Positions 1-6,605 of a stretch of DNA of 13,406 bases are shown here, in pieces (the stretch's first letter is position 1; each line of letters opens with the position of its first letter). The DNA is taken from contig JAADFC010000013.1 in assembly GCA_013153105.1 (NCBI GenBank), positions 1 to 13,406 on the forward strand, written 5' to 3'. Position numbers and translations under genes: made by a program. This DNA comes from Thermoproteota archaeon (GTDB lineage Archaea; Thermoproteota; Thermoprotei_A; Sulfolobales; Pyrodictiaceae). The notes below the pieces were generated by a model that saw nothing but the letters and a program-made list of their open reading frames with translations, made no database searches and was not told the origin of the DNA.

Positions 1-54
1 GTAGGGTATGTTCTCGTCTAGGAGCAGCCTAGGCCTCCGCCGCGGCTGCCTCAC
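1..54 (-). CDS. DUF5615 PIN-like toxin, N-terminal fragment
   Basis: This is the start of a minus-strand gene that runs off the left edge. Reading leftward from a GTG at 54-52 gives a short basic lead followed by RLLLDENIPY. That is the N-terminal beta-strand plus acidic motif typical of DUF5615/Mut7-C-like PIN-fold proteins (LLLDENxP). An in-frame stop lies five codons upstream of the GTG, so GTG is the only common start available. The frame differs from that of the upstream DUF433 gene and overlaps its last 26 bases. DUF433 antitoxins are commonly paired with DUF5615 toxins in archaea and bacteria, which supports the call. By family the product would be a putative RNase toxin. Only 18 codons are visible, so nothing can be said about the remaining acidic residues. 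Confidence 0.6.
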   Translation of the reverse strand, partial: MRQPRRRPRLLLDENIPY

Positions 55-262
55 GACGCTGCGCCCTTAGGAGCCTCGCCGCCTCCAGCGCCTCCTCTAT
101 GTCTTCCCTGGTGAGGGTCGGGTACTCCCGCAGTATCTGCTCCACCGTCCACCCCGCCTCCACCAGCTCGGCGAGCAGCTCCACCGGTATCCTGGTACCC
201 CTCACCACGGGCTTGCCCGCCAACACCCCGGGCCTCCTCTCGACGCCGCGGCCGCGCTTCAA
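29..262 (-). CDS. DUF433 domain antitoxin (VapB-like)
   Basis: This is a 77-residue protein with the complete DUF433 signature: PGVLAGKPVVRGTRIPV at about residues 11-27, then a helical segment carrying the EYPTLTREDIEEAL motif at about 43-56. The family is a small winged/helix-turn-helix-like domain that acts as the antitoxin of DUF5615 PIN-like toxins. It probably neutralises the toxin and represses its own promoter. The start is TTG at 262. It leaves about ten residues before the conserved PG, as usual for the family, and only a weak G-rich stretch precedes it. The gene overlaps the downstream toxin start by 26 bases, suggesting translational coupling. The 128 bases between it and the divergent secreted-protein gene must hold its promoter; TAAATT on the minus strand near 303-308 is a weak TATA candidate. 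The C-terminal tail is Ala/Glu-rich and low in complexity. Confidence 0.85.
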   Translation of the reverse strand: MKRGRGVERRPGVLAGKPVVRGTRIPVELLAELVEAGWTVEQILREYPTLTREDIEEALEAARLLRAQRREAAAAEA

Positions 263-390
263 GGGCCCCAGCCCGGGGACATGGGGGGCTTCTAGGGTTG
301 AATTTAGCCTCCTTCCCCATCCCCTGGGGCCCTCTATTGTAAGGCTGGGCTCCGCTTATCTCCGGCAGCAGCCCCCGGGTAGCCGGTGGG

Positions 391-1716
391 GTGGCCCGGG
401 TCTTGCAGCCTACCCTAGTCCTGCTCCTGGCCCTCCTGCTCCTTCCCCTGGCCGCGCACGCCCTGCCTCCAGGAGGCGGCGGCTGCGGCGACGCAGCGGG
501 CTCGGCGCGGCTCACCCTGAGGGTGCTCGGGGTCTCGGAGGGGCTGGTGGCGGCTGCGCCGGAGTACGTGGGGGAGGCATGGTGTCCCCGCGCTGGGGGG
601 CCGGTTGTCTTGCTTGAAGCGCTGCTGGACTTGGAGGAGGGGGCTTTGAGGGTGAACTTCAGCTTCTCCTTTGAGGCGCCTAGGGTGGTCAGGGTAAACG
701 TGTCCACTGTTATCTTCGAGTCGCGGGTCTCCATGCTCCTCCTCATGGAGGGTGGCGTGGGGCTGCTGCGCTACCACTCCGAGGCCGGGAACTCCTCCGT
801 TGCACTCGAGGCTCGGCTTACCGTTGAGCCCCGCGGGCTGGCGGTGAAGGGCCGAGCTAGCAGCAGCGTTAACGTTACGACCATCAATACCCGAAGTCTC
901 GAGGCTCTGCTAAGCTGGCTGCTCCACGTACCGGTGAAGCTTGAGAGGGTTGAGCAGCTGGATGGCGTGGTGTACTTCGAGGCCCTCGCCCCCCCGGAGG
1001 CGCTGGCTGAGGCGACCATGCTGGATGAGGGGGAGGCGCTGGAGCTTCTCCGGAGCCTCCGGGGGGGCCTAGAGTTCACGATTAAGAGTGGGGTGCAGGG
1101 GCTACGGGCTGAGGCACATGTAGACCTGTCCTTCGACCCCGGCCTGGCTGCGAAGATTGCGGCCCGTAGGCTTGAGGCGCTGGGCTTCAACGCCTCCCTC
1201 TCCGGCGTAGCAGAGCTGGGCTACACGGTCAACGCTTCAGCCGGGGAGGTGAGGGTCGAGGCGCGCCTCCGGGGGCCAGTTATCGAGGCTCCGAGCCTCT
1301 GGGAGGCCGTCAGGCTGGCGGCGGAGGCCGTGAAGGGTATAGCCTGGTCAACGGGCTACGAGCCCCTCCTCCTCGGCAGGACTGTAGCAGACGCGTTGAC
1401 GCCCGGGAGCGTCGAGGTGGTGTACCCTAACGGCTCCAGGCTCGAGGTGCCCTTCCCCGGAGCCGCTGAGGAGAGAGGCACGTCGACCATCTACACGGTA
1501 ACAGTGACCGGCGCACCCGCCACCCCCTCCCCCTACATGCCGGGGGCCCCGGCGGCCGCCGCGGCGACGGTAACCGAGACCGTCACCGAGACCATGACCG
1601 TGACATCGACGGTGACCAGGACAGCCGCGGACCCCGAGGCGCTGGGGGCCGCAGCCGCGGCCGCGGCGGTGGCGGCGTCGGCTGCGACGCTGCTCCTCTC
1701 CAGGCGCCAGGGCTAG
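391..1716 (+). CDS. Secreted, C-terminally anchored surface glycoprotein, unknown family
   Basis: This is a 441-residue protein whose family I do not recognise. Its architecture is clear. It has an N-terminal signal peptide (about residues 1-25, Leu-rich core, ending near AAHA). A roughly 350-residue ectodomain of alternating hydrophobic stretches follows and looks beta-rich. Next come a Pro/Ala-rich and then Thr/Val/Glu-rich stalk (about 375-410, repeating TVTET/TVTST units) and a C-terminal Ala-rich membrane segment (about 416-436) ending in RRQG. Seven Asn-X-Ser/Thr sequons in the ectodomain suggest N-glycosylation. Thr-rich stalks before a terminal membrane helix are common in crenarchaeal S-layer-associated proteins, solute-binding proteins and surface proteases, but no protease or binding motif is visible. 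The start is GTG with GGTGGG just before it. The methyltransferase gene follows 91 bases downstream on the same strand. Confidence 0.75.
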   Translation: MARVLQPTLVLLLALLLLPLAAHALPPGGGGCGDAAGSARLTLRVLGVSEGLVAAAPEYVGEAWCPRAGGPVVLLEALLDLEEGALRVNFSFSFEAPRVVRVNVSTVIFESRVSMLLLMEGGVGLLRYHSEAGNSSVALEARLTVEPRGLAVKGRASSSVNVTTINTRSLEALLSWLLHVPVKLERVEQLDGVVYFEALAPPEALAEATMLDEGEALELLRSLRGGLEFTIKSGVQGLRAEAHVDLSFDPGLAAKIAARRLEALGFNASLSGVAELGYTVNASAGEVRVEARLRGPVIEAPSLWEAVRLAAEAVKGIAWSTGYEPLLLGRTVADALTPGSVEVVYPNGSRLEVPFPGAAEERGTSTIYTVTVTGAPATPSPYMPGAPAAAAATVTETVTETMTVTSTVTRTAADPEALGAAAAAAAVAASAATLLLSRRQG

Positions 1717-1740
1717 GCCCGCCTCTGGGGCCGCGTGGTA

Positions 1741-1796
1741 GCGTATTTGAGCGGGGCCCCCGGGGCTCCATGAAGCCCCGGGCCTTCATGGAGGTG
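1741..1796 (+). promoter_or_regulatory. TATA-like element, overlapping inverted repeats and SD before the methyltransferase
   Basis: An AT-rich GTATTTGA lies at 1743-1750 and could be a TATA element, placing a transcription start near 1770. Two perfect inverted repeats overlap here. Stem A is CCCGGGGCT (1759-1767) with AGCCCCGGG (1774-1782), leaving a 6-nt loop. Stem B is CCATGAAG (1768-1775) with CTTCATGG (1784-1791), leaving an 8-nt loop. Stem B uses the loop of stem A, so the two cannot form together. The 3' arm of stem B includes the first two bases of the GGAGGTG Shine-Dalgarno (1790-1796), which sits 11 bases before the TTG start. A regulatory role is inference. Confidence 0.4.
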
Positions 1797-1807
1797 CGCT
1801 GCGCGCC

Positions 1808-2434
1808 TTGGCGGGCGACGCGTGGCAGCTGCTCGCCCTTTTCCGGGGGCTGCTGGAGAGGGCTGAGAGGCTCAGCGAGGAGTACTGGGTGCCTAGGATA
1901 GACTGGGAGGACGGGCTAGCGCTGGCCACGGCGGTGTTCCTAGTCGCCCGGCAGCGTGGAGGCGGCCTCTTCGTCGACGCCGGCGCCGGGGTGGGGTACT
2001 CGACGCTCTGGATGCTCTACGGGCTCGCCCCCGCCTGCGAGGGCGAGGGGGGCTGCAGGCTGGTCGCCGTGGAGAACGACCCGGGCAGGGCGGCGGCGCT
2101 GCGGAGGATGCTCGGGGAGGCCTCCTCGAGGCTCCGAGCCTCCGGCTTCACCGGCGTCGAGGTGGAGGCTGTGGAGGGGGACGCCCTCGAGTACCTCGAG
2201 AGCCTCGGCAGAGGCGAGCCCCTCGGGGTGATAGTAGACATTGAGAAGCAGGGCTACCTCCCCGCCCTCAGGCTGCTCGAGGACCGGCTCCCCAGCGGCG
2301 GCCTGGCAGCGTTCCACAACGCGCTGGGCCCCATGCCGCTGCCGCCCGGGTTCCGGGAGGCCGTCGAGGAGGGGCCCTGGAGGAGGCTCGTCCTCCCCAC
2401 CGGCCAGGGGCTACTCCTCCTCGTCCACGACTAG
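1808..2434 (+). CDS. SAM-dependent methyltransferase (class I, O-methyltransferase-like)
   Basis: This is a 208-residue Rossmann-type methyltransferase. Motif I is FVDAGAGVGYST (about residues 55-66). The post-I acidic residue is in VAVENDPG (about 86-93). VEGDALEYL (about 121-129) supplies the motif that contacts adenine, and VIVDIEKQGYL (about 140-150) corresponds to the motif IV strand carrying an Asp. The N-terminal helical region with EDGLALATAVFLV resembles the lead-in of family 3 O-methyltransferases. The substrate is unknown; no tRNA- or DNA-binding extension is visible. The size is normal for a single-domain enzyme. The start is TTG, chosen because GGAGGTG lies 11 bases upstream and the nearby ATG (1788) is in another frame. 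Its last 24 bases overlap the 3' end of the opposing DUF72 gene. Confidence 0.75.
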   Translation: MAGDAWQLLALFRGLLERAERLSEEYWVPRIDWEDGLALATAVFLVARQRGGGLFVDAGAGVGYSTLWMLYGLAPACEGEGGCRLVAVENDPGRAAALRRMLGEASSRLRASGFTGVEVEAVEGDALEYLESLGRGEPLGVIVDIEKQGYLPALRLLEDRLPSGGLAAFHNALGPMPLPPGFREAVEEGPWRRLVLPTGQGLLLLVHD

Positions 2435-3226
2435 CCCCAAGCTGGGGCGGATGCCGAGGAACCTGTACAGCTTGGCCTCCACGAACTGGGGCGCCCTCCG
2501 GGGCTTGGAGCTGCAGACCCCAAGGTGGTGGAGGAGCAGCCACGCCATAGTGGCGTCCTCGACGCTCCCCTTACCCGTCGCCGCCACCAGGTAGAGCTTC
2601 TCCAGCCCCTCAACCCCCACCAGCGCCCTGAGGCTCCGCAGCAGCCGGTGGGGCGGGTAGGGGCCGCTGCGCCACAGCCGGTGGCCGAGCAGCCGGAGGG
2701 GCATCACCCCGCCCCGCGGCGGGAGCAGCCGCAGGCCGAGAGGCGAGTCAGTAGAGGCGGCCACCGCGCCGAGACGCTCCGCCTCCCGGAGAGCCTCGAG
2801 GCTCCACGCAGGCGCCTCCAGCACCAGCCTCCCCCGCAGCCCCGCCTCGTCGATCAGCCTCTCCAGCCCCGCCAGCAGCTCCCCGCTCGGCTCAATGTTG
2901 ACGGGCACCCGCAGCACGTACCACTCCACCGCGTCGCCCAGATACTTCTCAGCCCTCTCCACGAGCCGGAGCACGAACCGCCTGCCACGCCAGTCGAGGC
3001 GCCGCTGCTCCAGCGCCCTCCGCGGGACCAGGAGGCTCCAGCGCAGCCCCAGCTCCTCCGTCACCACCCCCCACAGCCTAAGGAAGCTCTCCTCCGGCAC
3101 CCTCGTATAGCTGTAGGAGAGCTCGACAAAGCGGAACCCATAGTACTCCGCGTGGTCCCGGAGCACCGGCACCCCGCCGCTACGCTGCCCCCAGCCGCTG
3201 CTCGCAACCATACACTCGACCGGCAC
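2411..3226 (-). CDS. DUF72 family protein (TIM-barrel-like)
   Basis: This is a 271-residue protein with the features of DUF72. An N-terminal SSGW motif (about residues 9-12) is followed by AEYYGFRFVELSYSYTRVP (about 26-44), corresponding to the family's YYasxFnxVEinsTFYrlP segment. Then come LRLWG and LRWSLLVPR, matching the conserved strand normally reading FxFsvKxPR. DUF72 proteins adopt a TIM-barrel-like fold related to xylose-isomerase-type barrels; their biochemical function is not established. Length is typical (about 240-270). The start is GTG at 3226; an internal ATG at 3211 (giving MVASSGW) is also plausible, since many members begin 4-6 residues before SGW, and no strong SD decides. 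It lies 82 bases downstream of the radical SAM gene on the same strand and overlaps the methyltransferase convergently at its 3' end. Confidence 0.65.
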   Translation of the reverse strand: MPVECMVASSGWGQRSGGVPVLRDHAEYYGFRFVELSYSYTRVPEESFLRLWGVVTEELGLRWSLLVPRRALEQRRLDWRGRRFVLRLVERAEKYLGDAVEWYVLRVPVNIEPSGELLAGLERLIDEAGLRGRLVLEAPAWSLEALREAERLGAVAASTDSPLGLRLLPPRGGVMPLRLLGHRLWRSGPYPPHRLLRSLRALVGVEGLEKLYLVAATGKGSVEDATMAWLLLHHLGVCSSKPRRAPQFVEAKLYRFLGIRPSLGLVVDEEE

Positions 3227-3308
3227 GCCACAGCCCCAGGGGTAGAACGGCGCCGACGAGACACAGCCGGGGTCTCAAGTAGGTGGCTCTAAGGCGCGGC
3301 ATGCACAC

Positions 3309-4286
3309 CTAGGTGGACCCGCAGCGGAGGGGCCTCCTCACCAGGAACACCTCACCCTGGAACTCTACCTCCTCAACACAGTACTCCTCCCGGAGCCTGC
3401 GCAAGGCCTCACCGGCATCCATGCCCCTAGCCTCAAGCAGCTCCATCACGTAGCTCCTACGCAGCGGGTGCACAGCCACCGTAGCAGCGACGAAACCCAA
3501 GGGATCCTCGCTGGGCGGCGGTGGCGGCGGCTCCGGCCTGCTCAGAATCTCGGCATCAACACCCTTCCTCCGGAGCATATTGTATAGAGCAACCATGCTC
3601 CTAGCCGGCGCCGGCCGGACCCACGGCTCAGCCGGAGGCCTCACCGGCACCATGATGTAGGCTTTGGCAGGCCTTATCTCGGCGATGAGGCCCGCGGTCT
3701 CCTCGAGATCCTCCTGAGAGTCGTTTACACCCTGAACAAGCATAGTCTCTGTTATGAGTCTACCCCGGTACTCGTCGCTGAATAGGAGCATGCCCTCCAC
3801 AACCCTGTCAAACGACAGCGCCGGATGTGGACGGTCAACCCTCAGCCACGTATCCCTACGTCCAGCGTCAACCTTAACAGAGACTACATCAGCATACGCG
3901 AGATCCTCCCTGACATCCTTCATCCAGAGGAGGGAGGCGTTGGTAAGGACTGCCGTCCTCACCCCCAGCCGGGTCTTTAGAAGCTCGAGGGACTTCCCGA
4001 GCATAGTGTCGAGCGTAGGCTCACCATCTGGTACAAAGCTGACATAGTCCACGCGGCCTACACTGCGCAGCCTATCCTCCACAGCTCTAACTATCTCCTC
4101 GGGGTTACTGAAGGCCCTCCTTTCAATTGTGAGCCGAATGGTTCGACCCAACTGGCAGTATACGCACGTGTAACTGCAATGCTTATAGGGTATATTGTTG
4201 ACACCCAAGGAGAGCCCTAGGCGCCTCGAGTAGACTGGGCCGAACACCAGGCCGCTCCGGTTCACGCTCCAACCCGTATCCCGCAC
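3309..4286 (-). CDS. Radical SAM protein (COG0731-like Fe-S oxidoreductase)
   Basis: This is a 325-residue radical SAM enzyme. The cluster-binding motif is Cys37-x3-Cys41-x2-Cys44 in HCSYTCVYCQLG, preceded by FGPVYSRRLGLSLGVNNIP (residues 15-33), a hallmark of this archaeal/bacterial COG0731 group. A PDGEPTLD motif (about 86-93) is the SAM-contacting GE motif. It would bind a [4Fe-4S] cluster and cleave SAM to a 5'-deoxyadenosyl radical; the substrate is unknown. COG0731 also contains TYW1 (wyosine tRNA modification), but this protein lacks the flavodoxin domain and belongs to the shorter FGPVPSRR-type branch. After the barrel comes a proline run (six Pro near residue 255) and a ~65-residue C-terminal domain. 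The start is GTG with no clear SD, so an internal GTG at residue 8 is an alternative. It lies 36 bases after hemA on the same strand and may be co-transcribed with it. Confidence 0.85.
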   Translation of the reverse strand: MRDTGWSVNRSGLVFGPVYSRRLGLSLGVNNIPYKHCSYTCVYCQLGRTIRLTIERRAFSNPEEIVRAVEDRLRSVGRVDYVSFVPDGEPTLDTMLGKSLELLKTRLGVRTAVLTNASLLWMKDVREDLAYADVVSVKVDAGRRDTWLRVDRPHPALSFDRVVEGMLLFSDEYRGRLITETMLVQGVNDSQEDLEETAGLIAEIRPAKAYIMVPVRPPAEPWVRPAPARSMVALYNMLRRKGVDAEILSRPEPPPPPPSEDPLGFVAATVAVHPLRRSYVMELLEARGMDAGEALRRLREEYCVEEVEFQGEVFLVRRPLRCGST

Positions 4287-4322
4287 GGGGCCGCCGGGCG
4301 CCCGGGAATAGGCTTAGACGCG

Positions 4323-5699
4323 CTAGCTGGGTGGACACTTAATCCCACGCCTTGGAGGCCGGTCCCTCTGGGGCCTCGAGGACAGCTTCTTCTCGAGCTC
4401 CCTGCGGAACGCCTCCACGAGCTCGTCCAACACGCGCGCCTCCCCGTTGGAGGCGAGCGACTGCGCGTAGACTATCAGGGGGCGGTACAGCTTCTTCACC
4501 AGACTCTCGCCGAACATCCTCGAAGCCTCCAACGCGGCACCGTCAACCCCCAGGCCGCGGAGCCTCCCACTAAGCTCCTCCAGCTCCTCCTCCAGCACCC
4601 TCCTGGCATACTCCATGAAAGACGCTATAGCCTCGTCGGCAGCCCTCCTCCTCCAGGCCCGGACGAAGAGGCCCAGCTGCTCCTCCACTATCCTCTCAGC
4701 CTTCGGGACCTCCTGGAGCCTCCTCTCCAGCGTCTCCCGGATAACTTGCTCCAGCCCCTGCAGCCCAATGTAGCCGATATGCCCCGGCACAGGGTGCTCA
4801 ACCGCAGGCGGGTTGGAGATATCCACCACAAGCGCGCCCCGCTTCACCAGCTCCAGCAGCCCCCTCGTCAGGAGGGGCTTCTCCACGGTAACCGCCACAA
4901 ACACAGCGTCAGCCATGGGCAGCAGCCGCGGCAGGTCGTCGAGAGGGAACGCCTCCCCCCGAACCTCCTCCGCCAGCCTCACAGCCCTCTCCAGGGTACG
5001 GTTCGCCACCAGTATACGCGCCTTCGGAGCCCGCTGCCGCACAAGCCTAGCGATAATAGTGCCCGCCTCACCCGCACCAACAACCAGCACGGTGCGCCCG
5101 TTGAAGCCGCCGAGAACCTTCTCCGCAGCATGCACCGCAGCCCCCGGCGCCCCCACGCTGCCATAGCTTATCATCGTCTTCGTACGCACCAGCTTACCAG
5201 TCTTGATAGCATAGTGGAAGAGGAGGCTCAGGTACTTACCCACCGTCCCCCGCCGCCGAGCTTCCTCATAGGCCTTAGCAACCTGGCCGAGGATCTCGTT
5301 CTCCCCCAGTATCGCAGACTCCAGCCCCGCCGCGACCCGGAAGAGGTGCCGCGCCGCCTCCACGCCGCGCAGAGTCCTAGCGTACCTGGCGTGCTCGCCG
5401 AGGAACTCCTCCAGCCTCACCAGGAACCCGGGGCTGGGGGCCACCGCGTATACCTCGAACCGGTTACAGGTGGCCAGAACCACAAGCTCCTCAGCCCCGC
5501 CGTCAAGAGCCTCATAGGCATCCCCAACCCGCGCCTCGTAGGAGCCCACCACGTCCAGCGGAGCCCACTTATGCGTCAACGCCACCGCAACGAGGTCCTC
5601 CAAGCTCCTCGCCAAGGCCACCGGCACCCCAGCCCCGGGGGGAAGGCGACCCAAGCCCGGCAGGGTGGATACACTGGAGAGGCGTTCAACACGCTTCAA
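4323..5699 (-). CDS. hemA: Glutamyl-tRNA reductase
   Basis: HemA reduces glutamyl-tRNA(Glu) with NADPH to glutamate-1-semialdehyde, the first committed step of C5-pathway tetrapyrrole synthesis (heme, siroheme, cobamides). The catalytic cysteine is Cys78 in LATCNRFEVYA. The catalytic-domain signature GLESAILGENEILGQVKxAY-like segment (about 127-146) is present and its central GENEILGQ is intact. The Rossmann NADPH domain has VLVVGAGEAG (about 203-212) followed by VANRT, and the C-terminal half carries the helical dimerisation domain. At 458 residues it is slightly long: the catalytic Cys usually falls near residue 50, so the TTG at 5699 gives an unusual ~30-residue N-terminal extension. An internal TTG at 5603, giving MEDLVAVALTHKWAP, would restore canonical length and has GAGGAG just upstream. 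The radical SAM gene follows 36 bases downstream. hemL and hemB are not in the window. Confidence 0.95.
   Translation of the reverse strand: MKRVERLSSVSTLPGLGRLPPGAGVPVALARSLEDLVAVALTHKWAPLDVVGSYEARVGDAYEALDGGAEELVVLATCNRFEVYAVAPSPGFLVRLEEFLGEHARYARTLRGVEAARHLFRVAAGLESAILGENEILGQVAKAYEEARRRGTVGKYLSLLFHYAIKTGKLVRTKTMISYGSVGAPGAAVHAAEKVLGGFNGRTVLVVGAGEAGTIIARLVRQRAPKARILVANRTLERAVRLAEEVRGEAFPLDDLPRLLPMADAVFVAVTVEKPLLTRGLLELVKRGALVVDISNPPAVEHPVPGHIGYIGLQGLEQVIRETLERRLQEVPKAERIVEEQLGLFVRAWRRRAADEAIASFMEYARRVLEEELEELSGRLRGLGVDGAALEASRMFGESLVKKLYRPLIVYAQSLASNGEARVLDELVEAFRRELEKKLSSRPQRDRPPRRGIKCPPS
5662..5677. repeat. 16-bp exact repeat, copy 1 (partner at 6606-6621)
   Basis: AGGGTGGATACACTGG occurs here and again at 6606-6621 in the same orientation. 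Copy 1 lies in the first codons of hemA as annotated from TTG 5699, or in its leader if translation starts at 5603. Copy 2 is non-coding, upstream of the DUF2795 gene. The similarity does not extend beyond the 16 bases. Confidence 0.6.
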
Positions 5700-5762
5700 T
5701 CCACGCGCTTCCGGCGGCGCGGCCCCGCGCCGCCATCAAGGGTTTGTCACAATTGCACCCTC

Positions 5763-5772
5763 TTAATATATG
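5763..5772 (-). promoter_or_regulatory. TATA box, probable hemA promoter
   Basis: Reading on the minus strand, CATATATTAA stands out in otherwise GC-rich DNA. An archaeal start site about 25 bases downstream would fall near 5740, giving a leader of about 40 bases to the TTG at 5699, or about 135 bases to the alternative TTG at 5603. The element is nearly symmetrical and could in principle also work rightward, but no convincing plus-strand gene follows. Confidence 0.5.
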
Positions 5773-5887
5773 TTAGACCATACAGTCGCAGCCCTCACCG
5801 TCCAAACAGGAGCTGGAACGCACATGCAGCACGCGCACCACCTTAGGAGGAGGGGTGCAGGCCATCAGGGACCTGCAGAAATACACT

Positions 5888-5915
5888 AGAAAACCTAAGA
5901 AAGGGTGTGGAAAAA
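5888..5915 (-). terminator. Candidate U-rich terminator of the DUF2795 gene
   Basis: On the minus strand, 25-50 bases past the stop at 5941, the transcript would carry three pyrimidine/U-rich runs: five U at 5915-5911, UUU near 5900-5902 and UUUU near 5890-5893. Archaeal RNA polymerase terminates at U-rich tracts without needing a stable hairpin. No convincing hairpin precedes the runs. Confidence 0.35.
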
Positions 5916-5940
5916 GCCATGCGTGAAGGGCCGGGCCGCG

Positions 5941-6426
5941 CTAGGCAGTGGCTTGCAGCTCGCCGCGCTCCTCCAGCTTCCTAATAGCCTCGGCGAGCTC
6001 GTGCAGCAGCTCGGCGGGGCTGTTGAAGCTCTCCTTGGGTATCTCGTCAAGTATCCTCTCGATATCGATGCCATGCCACTTGAGGCCCTTCAGCCTCTCC
6101 TTTATCTGCTCCTTGGTCGCAGGGAAGTCCAGGCCGCGGATGCGCTTCAGCACCTCGACAGCCCAGTTAATGCCACGGCGGGCGGTCACGCTGGGCAGCT
6201 CGCCGCGCTCCTCCAGCTTCCTAATAGCCTCGGCCATAGCGTGGAGCAGCTCGGCGGGGCTGTTGAAGGTCTCCTGCTCGATCTCGTCTAGTATCTTTGT
6301 GGCGGGTATGCCGTAGTAGTAGAAGTCCTTGAGCCTCTCCTTTATCTGCTCCTTGGTCGCAGGGAAGTCCAGGCCACGTATCCTCTTGAGAACCTCAGCC
6401 GCCCAGTTGATACCCCTCCTCGCCAT
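5941..6426 (-). CDS. Tandem DUF2795-like repeat protein
   Basis: This is a 161-residue, charged, helical protein made of two 80-residue units (residues 1-80 and 81-160) followed by one Ala. Each unit has the order ARRGINWA, EVLKRIRGLDFPATKEQIKERL, a variable middle, ILDEI, then FNSPAELLH and AEAIRKLEERGEL. The GLDFPATKEQI core and the distal NSPAEL match the DUF2795 pattern (GVDYPASKxEL ... YxSPADV) of small bacterial proteins of unknown function. There is no signal peptide or membrane segment, so it is probably cytoplasmic. The start is ATG with GGGAGGTGA six bases upstream, the strongest Shine-Dalgarno in the window, which suggests high expression. The variable middle differs between units (DFYYYGIPATK versus GLKWHGIDIER), so the copies may have specialised. 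Function is unknown; the family assignment is from motif memory. Confidence 0.8.
   Translation of the reverse strand: MARRGINWAAEVLKRIRGLDFPATKEQIKERLKDFYYYGIPATKILDEIEQETFNSPAELLHAMAEAIRKLEERGELPSVTARRGINWAVEVLKRIRGLDFPATKEQIKERLKGLKWHGIDIERILDEIPKESFNSPAELLHELAEAIRKLEERGELQATA
5947..6423 (-). repeat. Intragenic tandem duplication, 240-bp period
   Basis: The two units of the DUF2795-like gene match at nucleotide level with a 240-base offset. The block from 5955 (through CTAATAGCCTCGGC) recurs at 6195 with about 40 identical bases. A second block, starting near 6091 and recurring near 6334, has about 44 identical bases. Other stretches have diverged both silently and in protein. Patchy near-identity points to a fairly recent duplication or to ongoing gene conversion between units. 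Confidence 0.85.
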
Positions 6427-6521
6427 GGGCTTTCACCTCCCTTTCCCGGCTCGTCCTCGTCACGCTGAGGGGAGCTAGGCAGTTCTACATTAGGGTTTGG
6501 CTAATCGGAGGTCGCGACAAC

Positions 6522-6529
6522 ACTTAAAA
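6522..6529 (-). promoter_or_regulatory. TATA-like box, probable DUF2795 gene promoter
   Basis: On the minus strand this is the AT core of GGTTTTAAGTG. It lies about 100 bases upstream of the ATG at 6426. A second candidate, TTTTAAAGG at 6562-6570, lies about 40 bases further upstream. Either could drive the gene; sequence alone does not decide. Confidence 0.4.
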
Positions 6530-6605
6530 CCAGCACAGAACAAGTTCCGCCGGACGCTCACCTTTAAAACACAAGCACAAACCACGCAGTAATACACCGG
6601 CGAGA

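Noticed and set aside
2525..3292. Long 255-codon plus-strand frame opposite the DUF72 gene
   Set aside because: It is rich in Pro, Gln, His and Arg, typical of an antisense shadow in high-GC DNA. The minus-strand frame has a recognisable family pattern.
3306..3315. Palindrome CACCTAGGTG at the radical SAM stop codon
   Set aside because: It is a single 10-bp palindrome with no partner copy. It could be an operator but is too short to support.
4746..5846. 366-codon plus-strand frame opposite hemA
   Set aside because: It is a shadow of hemA, a strongly supported gene, with a His/Pro/Arg/Gln-biased translation and no motif.
5856..5877. TGCAGG/CCTGCA inverted repeat as a terminator hairpin
   Set aside because: It has only six base pairs with a 10-base loop, and it lies beyond the U-tracts in the minus direction rather than before them.
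5855..5926. 23-codon basic plus-strand frame starting GTG after GGAGG
   Set aside because: It has an SD-like GGAGG four bases upstream, but it is very short, lies in the 3' flank of the DUF2795 gene and has no recognisable motif. A G-rich purine run could produce the SD by chance.
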